Assembly (NCBI RefSeq): GCF_000378405.1
Contig: NZ_KB899636.1
Span: forward strand, 1,002,657-1,066,656
DNA from: Succinimonas amylolytica DSM 2873
GTDB lineage: Bacteria; Pseudomonadota; Gammaproteobacteria; Enterobacterales; Succinivibrionaceae
Length of the DNA stretch: 64,000 nucleotides
Direction of reading: 5' to 3'
Part shown: positions 36,858-46,580 of the stretch, piece after piece
Position numbering within the stretch: the stretch's first letter is position 1
How the letters are laid out: every line of letters starts with the position of its first letter
The notes under the pieces: generated by a model
What the model saw: only the letters and a program-made list of their open reading frames with translations
What the model was told of the DNA's origin: nothing
Databases searched by the model: none
Program-made: the position numbers and the translations under genes

Positions 36858-37850
36858 ATGGCACAGGAAACAGAAGTAAAGTTTATGGTGGAATCCGGAA
36901 ATCCCGGAGATGTTATTGACTGGGCGGAGAGTGCGGGGCTTCTCAGTGGAAGACCTGTGCAGCTGCATCTTGATAATTATTACTACGATACCCCTGACTT
37001 TATACTGCGTCAGGCTGGAATCGCTCTCAGGGTCAGATGTTCTGATGACAGCTGGGAGGCCACCATAAAGACCCGGGCCGGAGGAAATGAGGGAAAAACC
37101 GGAGGTGTGCACATTCATCCGGAATACACTGTTCCTTTGCCGGGGCAGCCGGAATATCCGGATCTTGGTATTTTTCCGGGGGAAATTTTTAGAGATCTTC
37201 CTTCTGGAGAGATTCAGGAAAGACTGACACGAATCATGAGTCAGAGATGTGTGCGTACCATTTTTAATGTTTTCGGTACTACACCGCTCCATGAGGACTT
37301 TATTATCGAGATCAGCTTTGACGAAGTTGTTTATCAGGGGAAAAACGGCGATATACCTGGAAGGGAACTGGAGCTGGAACTGAAGGAAGGTGGTTCCGGA
37401 GCTCTTCTTTACGTTGCCGCCATTCTTCTGGAAGCCGAAAAGGCCAGGGAAATGCCCCTGAAGCTGAGAACGGGGTCTGTTTCAAAAATGGAGCGTGCGG
37501 CCATTTATGCAGGACTTGCGGAGGCTGGAACGCCCTCCGGGGGAGACCTTTCGTCGGATCGGGGGATCTGTCAGACACTTGCGGGGCTTGAAAGACGCTG
37601 TTTTCTGGAGAGCGACAGTATCAGAGCGGCTCAGGCTTTCAGGGATCTCGGAAGTTTTTTCAGGGAGATTTCCGAATCCCCCGTTTCGTCGTCTTTGCGG
37701 GATAATCTGAAGATTCTGGCCAGAGACTATTATGACAAAAAGCTTCCGGATCTTCCTCTGGCCGAAAGAAAGAAAGCTCTGAAGCTTATGCTGACAGCTC
37801 CGGATCTGGTACTGGCTCGGCTCAGACTGGAGCTGGAGAAGAGTCTCTGA
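36858..37850 (+). CDS. ygiF: CYTH domain protein, inorganic triphosphatase-like (YgiF type)
   Basis: A 330-residue protein with the CYTH ETEVKF signature at residues 4-9, an N-terminal beta-barrel region to about residue 205, and a shorter C-terminal helical part in the place of the CHAD domain. E. coli YgiF hydrolyses triphosphate and stands next to glnE, as here (35 bp apart). The ATG at 36858 is 7 bp after AGGAGG; the ATG at 36852 is only 1 bp after it. The exact substrate is not shown by sequence. Confidence 0.85.
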   Translation: MAQETEVKFMVESGNPGDVIDWAESAGLLSGRPVQLHLDNYYYDTPDFILRQAGIALRVRCSDDSWEATIKTRAGGNEGKTGGVHIHPEYTVPLPGQPEYPDLGIFPGEIFRDLPSGEIQERLTRIMSQRCVRTIFNVFGTTPLHEDFIIEISFDEVVYQGKNGDIPGRELELELKEGGSGALLYVAAILLEAEKAREMPLKLRTGSVSKMERAAIYAGLAEAGTPSGGDLSSDRGICQTLAGLERRCFLESDSIRAAQAFRDLGSFFREISESPVSSSLRDNLKILARDYYDKKLPDLPLAERKKALKLMLTAPDLVLARLRLELEKSL

Positions 37851-37885
37851 TAACCAAACCGGCTATTTCAACCGAGGACATTTTC

Positions 37886-40789
37886 ATGGCGATTACAGAC
37901 GAGATGGCCGCTCAGGCGGAAAAAAATCTGACAAGACTTTTTGATGGGGTTAAGGATCCGGATCTTGAAGTTCTTGAAAAACATCGGGTGCTTATCCGGG
38001 AAGTTTTTGCCTATTCAGATTATGTGTCCTGGTATGCCATTAAGTGGCGGAGCCGTTTTGTCAGAATGCTGGAATCTGGAGAATATGAATGGTCGCACCG
38101 CTATGAATCCTACAGATCGGAGATTCGGGTGCTGATTCGGGATGTTTCAAACCTGGAATCTCTTAAAAAGGCGGTGCGGGAATTCAGGAATGACAAGATG
38201 GCGGTTATTGCCATCAGGGAGATTCTTGGCAAATCAACTCTTAACGAAAGCCTTATGCACTCGTCTTTACTGGCCGAGGCGGTGGTAGTGGAGGTTCTGG
38301 ACTATCTTTACAGACTTAATGCCGGAATCAGCGGCATCCCGGTTTCGGCATCTTCCGGAGCTCCCCAGAAAATGCTGGTTATCGGCATGGGCAAACTGGG
38401 CGGGTACGAGCTGAACTTTTCTTCAGACATTGATTTGATTTTCTGCTATCCCGAAAGAGGCGAAACTATAGGCGGGCGGAAGCCGGTGGATAACCAGGTG
38501 TTTTTTACCCGCCTGGGACAGCAGCTTATCCAGGTGCTGGAACAGAAGACCGGGGATGGTTTTGCCTATCGGGTGGATATGCGGCTTCGGCCGTTCGGGG
38601 ACAGCGGTCCCCTGGTAAGTTCCTTTGCCGCCCTGGAGGACTATTATCTCAGACATGGCCGTTCCTGGGAGCGCTATGCCATGGTCAAGGGACGGGTGCT
38701 GGGGGATGAGACTCCCGAAGGCGAGGAGCTTATGGACATGCTCCGTCCTTTTGTCTACCGGAGATATCTGGATTTCGGGGCTATTGAGGCACTTCGGAAG
38801 ATGAAATCTCTTATCGAGGCGGAGGTGCGCCGGCGCCATTTATTCGGTAATTTCAAACTGGGTGAGGGCGGCATTCGGGAAGTGGAGTTTGTAGCCCAGG
38901 TATTTCAGCTGATGCGGGGCGGGCGGATTAAGGATCTGCAGGAAAGAACCTTGCTTAGAGTGCTGGTTTCCCTTCGGGACTGCGGCTGCATTGATGAGGC
39001 CTCCTGCAGGGTTTTGAGTCAGGGTTACGTCTTTCTCCGCAGAACAGAAAATCTCCTTCAGGAAATCCGGGACGAACAGACGCAGACTATTCCCCAGAAC
39101 AGTCTGGATCGCTCACGGCTTCACCTGGCTATGGGGTTTGATACCTTTGAAGCGTTTTATGACAGGCTGACTGAGGTAATGCATGAAGTGCACCGGGAGT
39201 TTTCGGCAATCATTTCCGAGCCCGCCGAAGAAAAGGACGAAGAAGATCCGGTATTCATGGATCTCTGGCTGGTAAGTCTGACTCCTGACGAAATAGAGGA
39301 GCTCCTCGAAAAGAATTTCCGGGATGTGTCGGATATTCCGGGACTGGCCACTGAGATCGTTCATCTTAAAAAGGAGCTTCACAGCCGGAGCATTGGTCCC
39401 AACGGCCGGGAGATACTGAACCGGCTGATGCCGTATTTTCTGGGACGGCTGGCATTGTTCGACGAGGATGTGCTGCCTACTTTTAAAAGAATCTCCCGGC
39501 TTATTTGGTGTATCTGCCAGAGAACCACCTATATGCAGCTTCTTCTGGAAAACAACGGGGTGGCCGAACAGGTTCTGAAGCTATGTCATGAAAGTGAGCT
39601 TATTTCCGAACAGATAACAGAGCATCCCATTCTTCTGGATGAGCTTCTGATTCCGGAAAATCTCTACCGTCCGGTGAATCCCCTGGATTATGACAAGGAG
39701 CTTAGGGAGTTTATGCTCCGGATTGAGAATGACGATCTGGAACAGCAGATGGAGGCACTGCGGCAGTTCAAGCTGATTCAGCTGCTGCGGATCTGCGCGG
39801 CAGATCTGGCAGGCGTGCTTCCCCTGATGAAGGTCAGCGATTATCTGACATTTCTGGCCCAGTCCATCCTGAATGAGGTGGTGAATCTGGCCTGGAAGCA
39901 GGTCACTGACAAATATGGAGAGCCAGGCAATGCCAGAGTTCGGGGCGATCGCGGCTTTGCGGTAATTGCTTACGGCAAAATGGGCGGCATCGAACTGGGG
40001 TACGGAAGCGATCTGGATCTGGTATTCATGTCAGACAGTTCGCTGGACGGAGAAACCTACGGTAAACAGGTGGTTTCCGACAGAATGTTCTATGGCAGGC
40101 TGGCGCAGCGCATTATGCATCTTTTTAGTACCAGGCTTTCTTCTGGCATTCTTTATGACGTGGATGCCAGACTGCGTCCCGAAGGAGAGTCGGGACCACT
40201 GGTATGCACTCTTAATGGTTATGAAAACTATCTGGAGAAGCGGGCATGGACCTGGGAGATTCAGGCTCTGGTGCGGGCTCGGGCTGTCGTTGGTCCCGAG
40301 AGAATGATCGGTGAATTCAACAGAATCCGGGACAGGTTTTTGAGAAAGCCCCGGGATCCGGAAGTGCTCAGGAAGGAAGTGGCGGACATGCGCGTAAAGA
40401 TGTCTCAGAATCTGAACCGGGCCCGGCCGGGATTTTTCGACCTTAAGCACAGCCCGGGGGGAATGATTGATGTGGAATTTACCGCCCAGTATCTGGTGCT
40501 GGCCAATGCTCCTGGAAATCCTGATATGGTGCTGTGGAGCGACAATATCAGAATTTTTGAGGAATGTGTCCGTCTCAATCTGTTAAGTCCCGAAGACGGT
40601 AATTACCTCAAGGAGGCCTATCTGGCCATCAGAAACCGCTATAACCGCCAGGCGCTTCTGGGAAAGTCGAAAGTTGTTCCGGATACGGAGCTGATACCGG
40701 AACGGGAACATGTTGCAGCGATCTGGAAAAGAATTGTCGGCGGGGTTTCCCATCATCAGGGTACCTCTGTAAAGAAAAACTCCCCGTAA
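37886..40789 (+). CDS. glnE: bifunctional glutamine synthetase adenylyltransferase/deadenylase
   Basis: GlnE adenylylates and deadenylylates glutamine synthetase in response to PII and glutamine. The 967-residue product carries two nucleotidyltransferase domains. The first has GMGKLGGYELNFSSDID near residues 167-183. The second has YGKMGGIELGYGSDLD near 694. The length matches E. coli GlnE (946). It lies directly after the CYTH gene. It has no sign of damage. Confidence 0.96.
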   Translation: MAITDEMAAQAEKNLTRLFDGVKDPDLEVLEKHRVLIREVFAYSDYVSWYAIKWRSRFVRMLESGEYEWSHRYESYRSEIRVLIRDVSNLESLKKAVREFRNDKMAVIAIREILGKSTLNESLMHSSLLAEAVVVEVLDYLYRLNAGISGIPVSASSGAPQKMLVIGMGKLGGYELNFSSDIDLIFCYPERGETIGGRKPVDNQVFFTRLGQQLIQVLEQKTGDGFAYRVDMRLRPFGDSGPLVSSFAALEDYYLRHGRSWERYAMVKGRVLGDETPEGEELMDMLRPFVYRRYLDFGAIEALRKMKSLIEAEVRRRHLFGNFKLGEGGIREVEFVAQVFQLMRGGRIKDLQERTLLRVLVSLRDCGCIDEASCRVLSQGYVFLRRTENLLQEIRDEQTQTIPQNSLDRSRLHLAMGFDTFEAFYDRLTEVMHEVHREFSAIISEPAEEKDEEDPVFMDLWLVSLTPDEIEELLEKNFRDVSDIPGLATEIVHLKKELHSRSIGPNGREILNRLMPYFLGRLALFDEDVLPTFKRISRLIWCICQRTTYMQLLLENNGVAEQVLKLCHESELISEQITEHPILLDELLIPENLYRPVNPLDYDKELREFMLRIENDDLEQQMEALRQFKLIQLLRICAADLAGVLPLMKVSDYLTFLAQSILNEVVNLAWKQVTDKYGEPGNARVRGDRGFAVIAYGKMGGIELGYGSDLDLVFMSDSSLDGETYGKQVVSDRMFYGRLAQRIMHLFSTRLSSGILYDVDARLRPEGESGPLVCTLNGYENYLEKRAWTWEIQALVRARAVVGPERMIGEFNRIRDRFLRKPRDPEVLRKEVADMRVKMSQNLNRARPGFFDLKHSPGGMIDVEFTAQYLVLANAPGNPDMVLWSDNIRIFEECVRLNLLSPEDGNYLKEAYLAIRNRYNRQALLGKSKVVPDTELIPEREHVAAIWKRIVGGVSHHQGTSVKKNSP

Positions 40790-41052
40790 GCGTACATAAG
40801 ACGTATTTATGAAGATCCCGAAGCTTGCTTAAATCGGTCATCGGTTACATAGAAATTAAGCTGCCTGACAGCTCTTTCGAACAGGATCTTACATACTCGC
40901 ACCTTAGTTTCCTTCCGGGCACAACGGAGTTTCTCCGGTTCGTATTAGGTCTTAAACCGTCTTTTTAAGGCTTCAGGGATTCTTGACAAAAGTGCTGGTG
41001 AATCCGTACCATATCACACAAAAAAAATCGGGATGTGCTGAAGGAATTTGCA

Positions 41053-41241
41053 ATGGAAGCGAAGATCACAAATAACAATCTTCCTGCTAATCAGCACGAT
41101 ACTGACCATTCCAAACTGGATAACCTTTACTCGTTAATCGAAAAACTTACATCAACCATTCAAGAGCAGACCTCAACCATTCAGAAGCAGACTGAAGCCT
41201 TTCAAAATCAAGCTAAGGAATTGTTAAAAAATAAAGTTTAA
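41053..41241 (+). pseudogene. N-terminal part of an IS66-like coiled-coil ORF, interrupted by an ISAzo13 element
   Basis: A short gene starts at 41053 (MEAKITNNN) behind GAAGGA and codes for leucine-zipper-like repeats (ENLYSLIEKLTSTIQEQTSTIQ-type). At 41217 an ISAzo13-like element has entered. If that element is removed with one TAA copy, the frame continues at 42570 as VEEQENRISELLDLLKK and ends at a TGA near 42670. Such coiled-coil openings resemble the front of IS66 transposases. The rest of any transposase is missing. Confidence 0.55.
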
Positions 41242-42569
41242 TTATCTATTAGTTTTTACCCGCCACAGTGTGCTATCATAGTGATAGTCATTGGAGGGTA
41301 GAATGATTCCGGAAAACACTAGAATTTTTGTAGGGAAAGTACTCCCTCAGCTGGATGAAAAACAAAGAAGAATTTTTCTTGGAGCTTTATCTGAAATGCT
41401 GGGGAGAGGAAGTGTCAAGGATCTCCATGAGCTAACACAGATCTCTCAGGTCACAATCATTGAGGGTAAAAAAGAGTGCGCAAATATAGAACCGAATCCT
41501 AAGTTCAAAACAACCGGTAAAAACAGGAGCGCAAGCGGTGACAGGGTAAGAGCAGAAGGTGGTGGAAGGAAATCAATCCGTGAAAAATACCCTCAGGTTA
41601 TAGATGAGATAAACCTTTTACTGGAAAACAGTACAGTAGGAAATCCTGAGAATCCATTGTGCTGGACCACCAAAAGTCTTCGTAATATTGAGGCTTCACT
41701 CAAGGGAAAAGGAATGTCTGTCAGTTATGTAACCATTGGTAATATTCTAGAGGAGATGGGGTACAGTCTGCAGCAGAACCGGAAATATACAGAGAGCGGA
41801 AATGCAGGACCTGATCGGGATGCTCAGTTTCAGTACATCAACAATAAAGCCAAAGAATTCATGAACAATAAAAACCCGGTGATATCTGTTGATGCCAAGA
41901 AAAAAGAACTGATTGGCAGTTACAAGGATCCGGGAAAAGAATATGCCCCGAAAGGCAATCCGGCGAAGGTAAATGATCATGATTTTGAAGGTCCGTGTGG
42001 GAAAGCCTGCCCTTACGGCATTTACGATTTAAACTTCAATGAAGGGTTTGTCAATGTCGGGTTGAGCGCCGATACAGCAGAGTTTGCCGTCAACAGCATT
42101 CGGGAGTGGTGGCGAACAATGGGAGTTGAAAAGTATCCTGAAGCCACATGTCTGTATATCACCGCTGATGGAGGGGGAAGTAACGGCAGACGTAATAAAC
42201 TATGGAAGACCAGCCTTCAGAGTTTTGCAAATGAAACAGGTTTGAATATCCACGTGTCCCACTTTCCGCCTGGTACCAGCAAGTGGAACAAAATTGAGCA
42301 CCGTATGTTTGCCTTCATCAGCAAGAACTGGCGTGGGAGACCATTGGAAACAGTGGAGATCATCATTAATTTAATCAGTGCTACGACAACCTCGTCTGGA
42401 TTAAAGGTTGCGTGCAAGTTGGATGAAAAAGTCTACGAGAAAGGAAAAGTGGTGTCTAATGAAGAACTTAGCGGGATAAATATCACCATGGACGACTGGC
42501 ACGGTGAGTGGAACTATATCATAGCTCCCACAAACCAACAAAATTAAATTTAATTTTTAACAATTCCTA
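41214..42569 (+). mobile_element. complete ISAzo13-like insertion sequence, copy 1
   Basis: The element is 41217-42566. Its left end begins GGAATTGTTAAAAA and its right end is the inverse (TTTTTAACAATTCC). It is flanked on both sides by TAA (41214-41216 and 42567-42569). Removing it restores an open frame in the interrupted gene. It encodes one transposase. Confidence 0.85.
41303..42547 (+). CDS. ISAzo13-like transposase
   Basis: A 414-residue transposase with the family core: VISVDAKKKELIGSYKDPGKEYAPKG (near 195), LYITADGGGSNGRRN (near 290), HFPPGTSKWNKIEHRMF (near 320). These hold the likely acidic catalytic residues. The in-frame TTG at 41291 is ignored because GGAGGG precedes the ATG at 41303. 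It seems intact. Confidence 0.9.
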   Translation: MIPENTRIFVGKVLPQLDEKQRRIFLGALSEMLGRGSVKDLHELTQISQVTIIEGKKECANIEPNPKFKTTGKNRSASGDRVRAEGGGRKSIREKYPQVIDEINLLLENSTVGNPENPLCWTTKSLRNIEASLKGKGMSVSYVTIGNILEEMGYSLQQNRKYTESGNAGPDRDAQFQYINNKAKEFMNNKNPVISVDAKKKELIGSYKDPGKEYAPKGNPAKVNDHDFEGPCGKACPYGIYDLNFNEGFVNVGLSADTAEFAVNSIREWWRTMGVEKYPEATCLYITADGGGSNGRRNKLWKTSLQSFANETGLNIHVSHFPPGTSKWNKIEHRMFAFISKNWRGRPLETVEIIINLISATTTSSGLKVACKLDEKVYEKGKVVSNEELSGINITMDDWHGEWNYIIAPTNQQN

Positions 42570-42711
42570 AAAAAGTTGAAGAACAGGAGAATAGGATCAG
42601 CGAGCTCCTGGATTTACTCAAAAAAGCAGATTCCGAGCTTTCAGACAGCAAAAACTCGTTAAAACCCTGAAAACGCTCCTGTCTTCCAAAGAGGTTGATC
42701 ACAACTTCCGC

Positions 42712-44400
42712 GTATTTTAGGTAGGAAGCAAAGGAGCTGCTGGCGTCAACTCAGTTCCTATAGGCACAGATAATGCCTCAAAAATGCTGCGCTCGTTTTT
42801 TGATGCATTTTCTATAGTCCATGTTCCATTTCTTCTTATTGCTTTTACTGATGATGCGGTCATCATGACCTCTGGCATATAAACCCCAGATAATGAACTC
42901 TGCCTGAGTCTTTCATGAATGGCTCCGCGGATCAGTGTTGACAGCAGCATCATGAATGCAAGTCCCTGCAGCTCTGCCCAATCCTGCACGCCCAGCGCGT
43001 TGAAATCCATCTGATGCTTCAAATAGTCATAAAAGGACTCAATGCTCCATCGAGTTTTATAGTATTCGTAAATCTCCTGAGGCGTCCCGCTATGTGTCGT
43101 TTCCAAGATGATGACACCGAACGTCTTTTCTGCAGCTTCAAGTTTGGTTTCGGTATATCCGGGAAGCTTCTTCTCCAGGCACTCAAGATAGTTTGCTTTC
43201 TCACAATCAGCTTCATGAAGATTTCGGAAATAGATGGTTCTGGTTCCGCCTTCATCGGAAGCAACCTGATATTCAACTGCGCTCTTGATAGTATGCAATC
43301 CTTCCCTGCGTTTATAGACAAATGTTTTCAGTCGGCCTCTGCTGCGTTTTAGCGCATTCTGGTATGAGGTCATGTTGGAGGATACCGGCATAATATATGT
43401 GGCGTTTTTGCCCGCCAGAATCTGCTTTAATTCCGGAGAATAGAAGCCGCGATCCATTAAATACAGGCAGTCTTCTACAATGACATCTTCAATAAGTTCC
43501 TTGACTGATGTCTTGTCGTTTTTGCTTCCGTCAAACATTTTCATTGCAACGGGACGGCCTTTCGTAACATCGAACGCTTTAAGCAAATTTATCTGTTCGC
43601 AGCCTAACTTCTTATACTTGTAGCCGTATTCCGTCATTCCATCCAGCTTTGAGTATCTGGGAATAACATGACCGTCTATTGCAATTTCTTTGGCGCTTTG
43701 AAGAAGGATATCCTGGAACTTCCTTGCTTCCGTGTCTCTTCTTCCAAGATTTTCCAGAATGTTGGAAACGGCCCTTCCTCCCATTTTAAGGTCTGGATAA
43801 GCAACGGAGAGAGAGCTCTTCTTGTACAGGAGGGAAACAGCGGAAACAGGCCGAAATCCATTGACGGCGTAAATCAATGCTAAAACCCAGATTCTTTTCG
43901 CATTCTCATCCTTTCTGAACGCCTGGTAAAATTGCTCCATTACCTCCCTGGCGCACTCTTCCGCTAATTGATATGCGCCATATTCAAGAACTGTATATCC
44001 AAGCTCTTCATTAGGTATATACCCGTTCTCCAGAGTGATTTTCCCCAGAATTCCCTTCGTTTTGGTATGCCATTTTCCGGTTTCAGGGTCTTTCACGTTT
44101 TCCATTGCATAAACATAGAATCCGCCATGAATCTTCTTAACCATGGTTCCCCTGGGCTTGTGCTTCAGAATTTCTGGTGGAACTGTATATCGTCCGCTGG
44201 AACTAGTCATTTGCATATGCTCTTTTGTATACCTACAATATACCTAAATTATTGACCATTTCAGACAAAAAATCAAGCCTAAAAAAACAAAAAAACGGCA
44301 AAAAGCCGCTTTTTAAGGATATTTGAGTGTTTTTACGTGATAAACGCTTACGCGATAGACGAGCTATAGCAATCTTGAAATTTGGATTTCATACCTAAAT
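42712..44400 (-). mobile_element. IS4/IS1634-like insertion sequence
   Basis: The ends TATTTTAGGTAGGAA (left) and TTCATACCTAAAT (right) share the inverted motif TTTAGGTA-x-GAA. The flanks show TCCGC on both sides (42707-42711 and 44401-44405), a possible target duplication. A second TACCTAAAT lies inside near 44245, so the right end is uncertain. A small hairpin with T-run at about 44293-44315 lies inside the right end. Confidence 0.6.
42717..44216 (-). CDS. IS4/IS1634-family transposase
   Basis: A 499-residue DDE transposase. The first acidic motif is near AIDGHVIPRYSKLDGM, the second near LYLMDRGFYSPELKQIL, and the third is YKTRWSIESFYDYLKHQMDF. The order and the Y-R-E pattern are those of the IS4-related group. 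The frame is intact. It is on the strand opposite to the neighbouring ISAzo13 element. Confidence 0.88.
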   Translation of the reverse strand: MQMTSSSGRYTVPPEILKHKPRGTMVKKIHGGFYVYAMENVKDPETGKWHTKTKGILGKITLENGYIPNEELGYTVLEYGAYQLAEECAREVMEQFYQAFRKDENAKRIWVLALIYAVNGFRPVSAVSLLYKKSSLSVAYPDLKMGGRAVSNILENLGRRDTEARKFQDILLQSAKEIAIDGHVIPRYSKLDGMTEYGYKYKKLGCEQINLLKAFDVTKGRPVAMKMFDGSKNDKTSVKELIEDVIVEDCLYLMDRGFYSPELKQILAGKNATYIMPVSSNMTSYQNALKRSRGRLKTFVYKRREGLHTIKSAVEYQVASDEGGTRTIYFRNLHEADCEKANYLECLEKKLPGYTETKLEAAEKTFGVIILETTHSGTPQEIYEYYKTRWSIESFYDYLKHQMDFNALGVQDWAELQGLAFMMLLSTLIRGAIHERLRQSSLSGVYMPEVMMTASSVKAIRRNGTWTIENASKNERSIFEALSVPIGTELTPAAPLLPT

Positions 44401-44528
44401 TCCGCCGATGTTGTGTGTCACCACATCTATAAAAACCAATGTTTTTTATCTACACTCTGATTTCGACAATGGACTATACAAATACCTGGTTCCAACTTAC
44501 ATGATCGGGCTGCCGAACTTCGGAAAAG

Positions 44529-46409
44529 TTACTTCGTGTTCAGACCATAATCTGGATCTTCGGAAATTTTCTTTTCACCCAATAGTGTTCTGGCGTTCTC
44601 CATGTTTATAGAATAGCTGTTTGACGATAAATCATAGCTACTGTTGTAATAATTTGATGACGTGAGTCCCATGACTGATAGCATAAGATCAAATATGAGA
44701 TCATTTGTGAAGCACGTGTCGATACGTTGGGACAGAGTGCTGACGATTGTATCGTTTTGCTGGATGTATTTCTCAGAAAAGCCCACTATAAATGGAATTC
44801 GAACCATATCGAACACAAAATGCGTAGTATTGTGATCATTTCCCATCTGACGGGGATCTGCCCCATGATCGGAAAAATAACCAAAAAATTTCAGATTGGT
44901 ATTGGCTGAGAAATGCTGGAAGAACCTATCAACAACGTAATCGGTGTAGTAGATGGAATTGTCATATTCATTAATGATGTCTTCTTCATCGAAAAATCTG
45001 CTGAAATCTTCGGGGAATCTGTCTAGGTATTTTGTATGACTTCCCATCAGGTGAATTATGACAAGAGAATCTTTCTCAATATTAAATTTCTTTGGAACGA
45101 TATCAAGAATGTCCAAATCAAAGATTTTGCCGCCTTTATGGGATTCCGAGACGAACTTGATGTTGTCGGCGCTCATAGATATGGCAGTTAACGGCGTAAC
45201 GATCATGCTGTCCCCAGACTGATTGCTTAACCAGTACGTATCGAAACCAGCCTTGCCGGCAATATCGATAATCGAAACGGCATGAGATAAATCCTCTCCG
45301 TTGTACTGATTTACGTTCGTCAGGGCGTTTGTTACGCTTTGAACGGTATGAGTAAACGAGGAATAGGCGTTACGAAACGAAATAAACCTGAAGTTGTCCT
45401 TGTTTTCAGAAATTCTTTCTCTCATACGAGGTGTGGTATCGTGCTTATAGCCATATAGGCTCAGGTGGTTACGGGTGGCAGATTCTCCGATTATCAGTAC
45501 GTAAACTCCCTTTTCCTGATCTCCAGAAGATACCGCTCCTGAAAATTGGATATTCTTTAGGGCAATATCCCGGTTTTTTACAAAATCTCCGTAAGACCTT
45601 AGCATATAGCACGAAAAGGCAAGAACCTGCTTGGCTTGACATCCGTATCCTTTCCCGCTCTGAACCAGTATTCCCAGAGACATTACTCCCATGAAAAATA
45701 TAATAAAAAGTGATGAAACGGTTCTGAATATTCTTCCAGTGATAATTTGCTGTGAGGTCTGGTTGTTCATGTTACTGTCAGTTTTGCTGTATGTTCTGTG
45801 AAAAACTCTTGTTATGAACCATCCGCCTGTCAGTATTGCCAAAAGTGCTACGGAGAACACTGCAAGCTGTGTTCCGGAAAATGAGGTTTCCAAATATGTC
45901 AGCGCTTCCCTTGGATTGGTCTGTGCAATGGCCAGAATGATATCTCCCTGAAGAATGCCACCGTTCGCCACAAAGTATAAATAGAATGACAGGGCGTAAA
46001 GCAACGCTGCAAAGTACAGGACGTCGCATATATATGAGATGACAAGCCTTACACGGTGGTGGGTTAAAGCTTTTTCAGGAGCAAGCTTCAAATAAAGAAC
46101 CGAAAAGTAAAAGAAATTTCCCACCATAAAGGAAGCCAGGTATTCGTGTGCGGGAATCTTGTGTCCACATAGTAATCCCAGCGCCGGAATCAGCAGGTAC
46201 AGAAAGGTCAATGGAAGATACGATGCCAGAAATTTTCTGGTAGGTTTAACAGATGAATAAACCAGGATGGCAAATAATATGGTCAGTTGGCATATGAAAG
46301 AATTTGACAGGGCATCACAGCCATACTTAAAGATTGTTTTGTATGTGAAAAATACTGACGTGATAACCAGGGCTGCAGACAGAAGATGCTTTTTGTGTAA
46401 CAGAGTCAT
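44529..46409 (-). CDS. phosphoethanolamine transferase, EptA/CptA-type sulfatase fold
   Basis: A 626-residue inner-membrane enzyme. Residues 1-260 have about five membrane helices. A periplasmic alkaline-phosphatase-like domain follows with IIGESATRNHLSLYGY (GES at 308-310, T312 as the likely nucleophile) and HLMGSHTKY and DHGADPRQ later. Such enzymes add phosphoethanolamine to lipid A or core sugar, which often raises resistance to cationic peptides; which acceptor is used cannot be told. It follows the IS region and precedes a porin gene on the same strand. Confidence 0.85.
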   Translation of the reverse strand: MTLLHKKHLLSAALVITSVFFTYKTIFKYGCDALSNSFICQLTILFAILVYSSVKPTRKFLASYLPLTFLYLLIPALGLLCGHKIPAHEYLASFMVGNFFYFSVLYLKLAPEKALTHHRVRLVISYICDVLYFAALLYALSFYLYFVANGGILQGDIILAIAQTNPREALTYLETSFSGTQLAVFSVALLAILTGGWFITRVFHRTYSKTDSNMNNQTSQQIITGRIFRTVSSLFIIFFMGVMSLGILVQSGKGYGCQAKQVLAFSCYMLRSYGDFVKNRDIALKNIQFSGAVSSGDQEKGVYVLIIGESATRNHLSLYGYKHDTTPRMRERISENKDNFRFISFRNAYSSFTHTVQSVTNALTNVNQYNGEDLSHAVSIIDIAGKAGFDTYWLSNQSGDSMIVTPLTAISMSADNIKFVSESHKGGKIFDLDILDIVPKKFNIEKDSLVIIHLMGSHTKYLDRFPEDFSRFFDEEDIINEYDNSIYYTDYVVDRFFQHFSANTNLKFFGYFSDHGADPRQMGNDHNTTHFVFDMVRIPFIVGFSEKYIQQNDTIVSTLSQRIDTCFTNDLIFDLMLSVMGLTSSNYYNSSYDLSSNSYSINMENARTLLGEKKISEDPDYGLNTK

Positions 46410-46445
46410 GAGGATTTAAAGGAGGAATATGGAAATAAAACAGTG

Positions 46446-46495
46446 ATCAAAAAAGCCCTTTCACTTCATTTTTAAAAATCCGTGAAAGAGCTAAA
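46446..46495 (-). terminator. terminator of LamB-like porin 1
   Basis: On the minus strand AGCTCTTTCACGG ... GTGAAAGGGCT and a T-run. Nearly the same sequence follows porin 2 at 58350-58400. Confidence 0.85.
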
Positions 46496-46580
46496 ACCCA
46501 GAGTGTTTTTCTTCCCTATGTACCTGAAGCGCTGATGAGCAGACGTTCCGGAACATCAGGAAACATCAGAAGGGACTCTG

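Noticed and set aside
44293-44315. Hairpin CGGC-AAAAA-GCCG with T-run
   Set aside because: It lies inside the IS4-like element and is probably part of it; not counted as a separate regulatory site.
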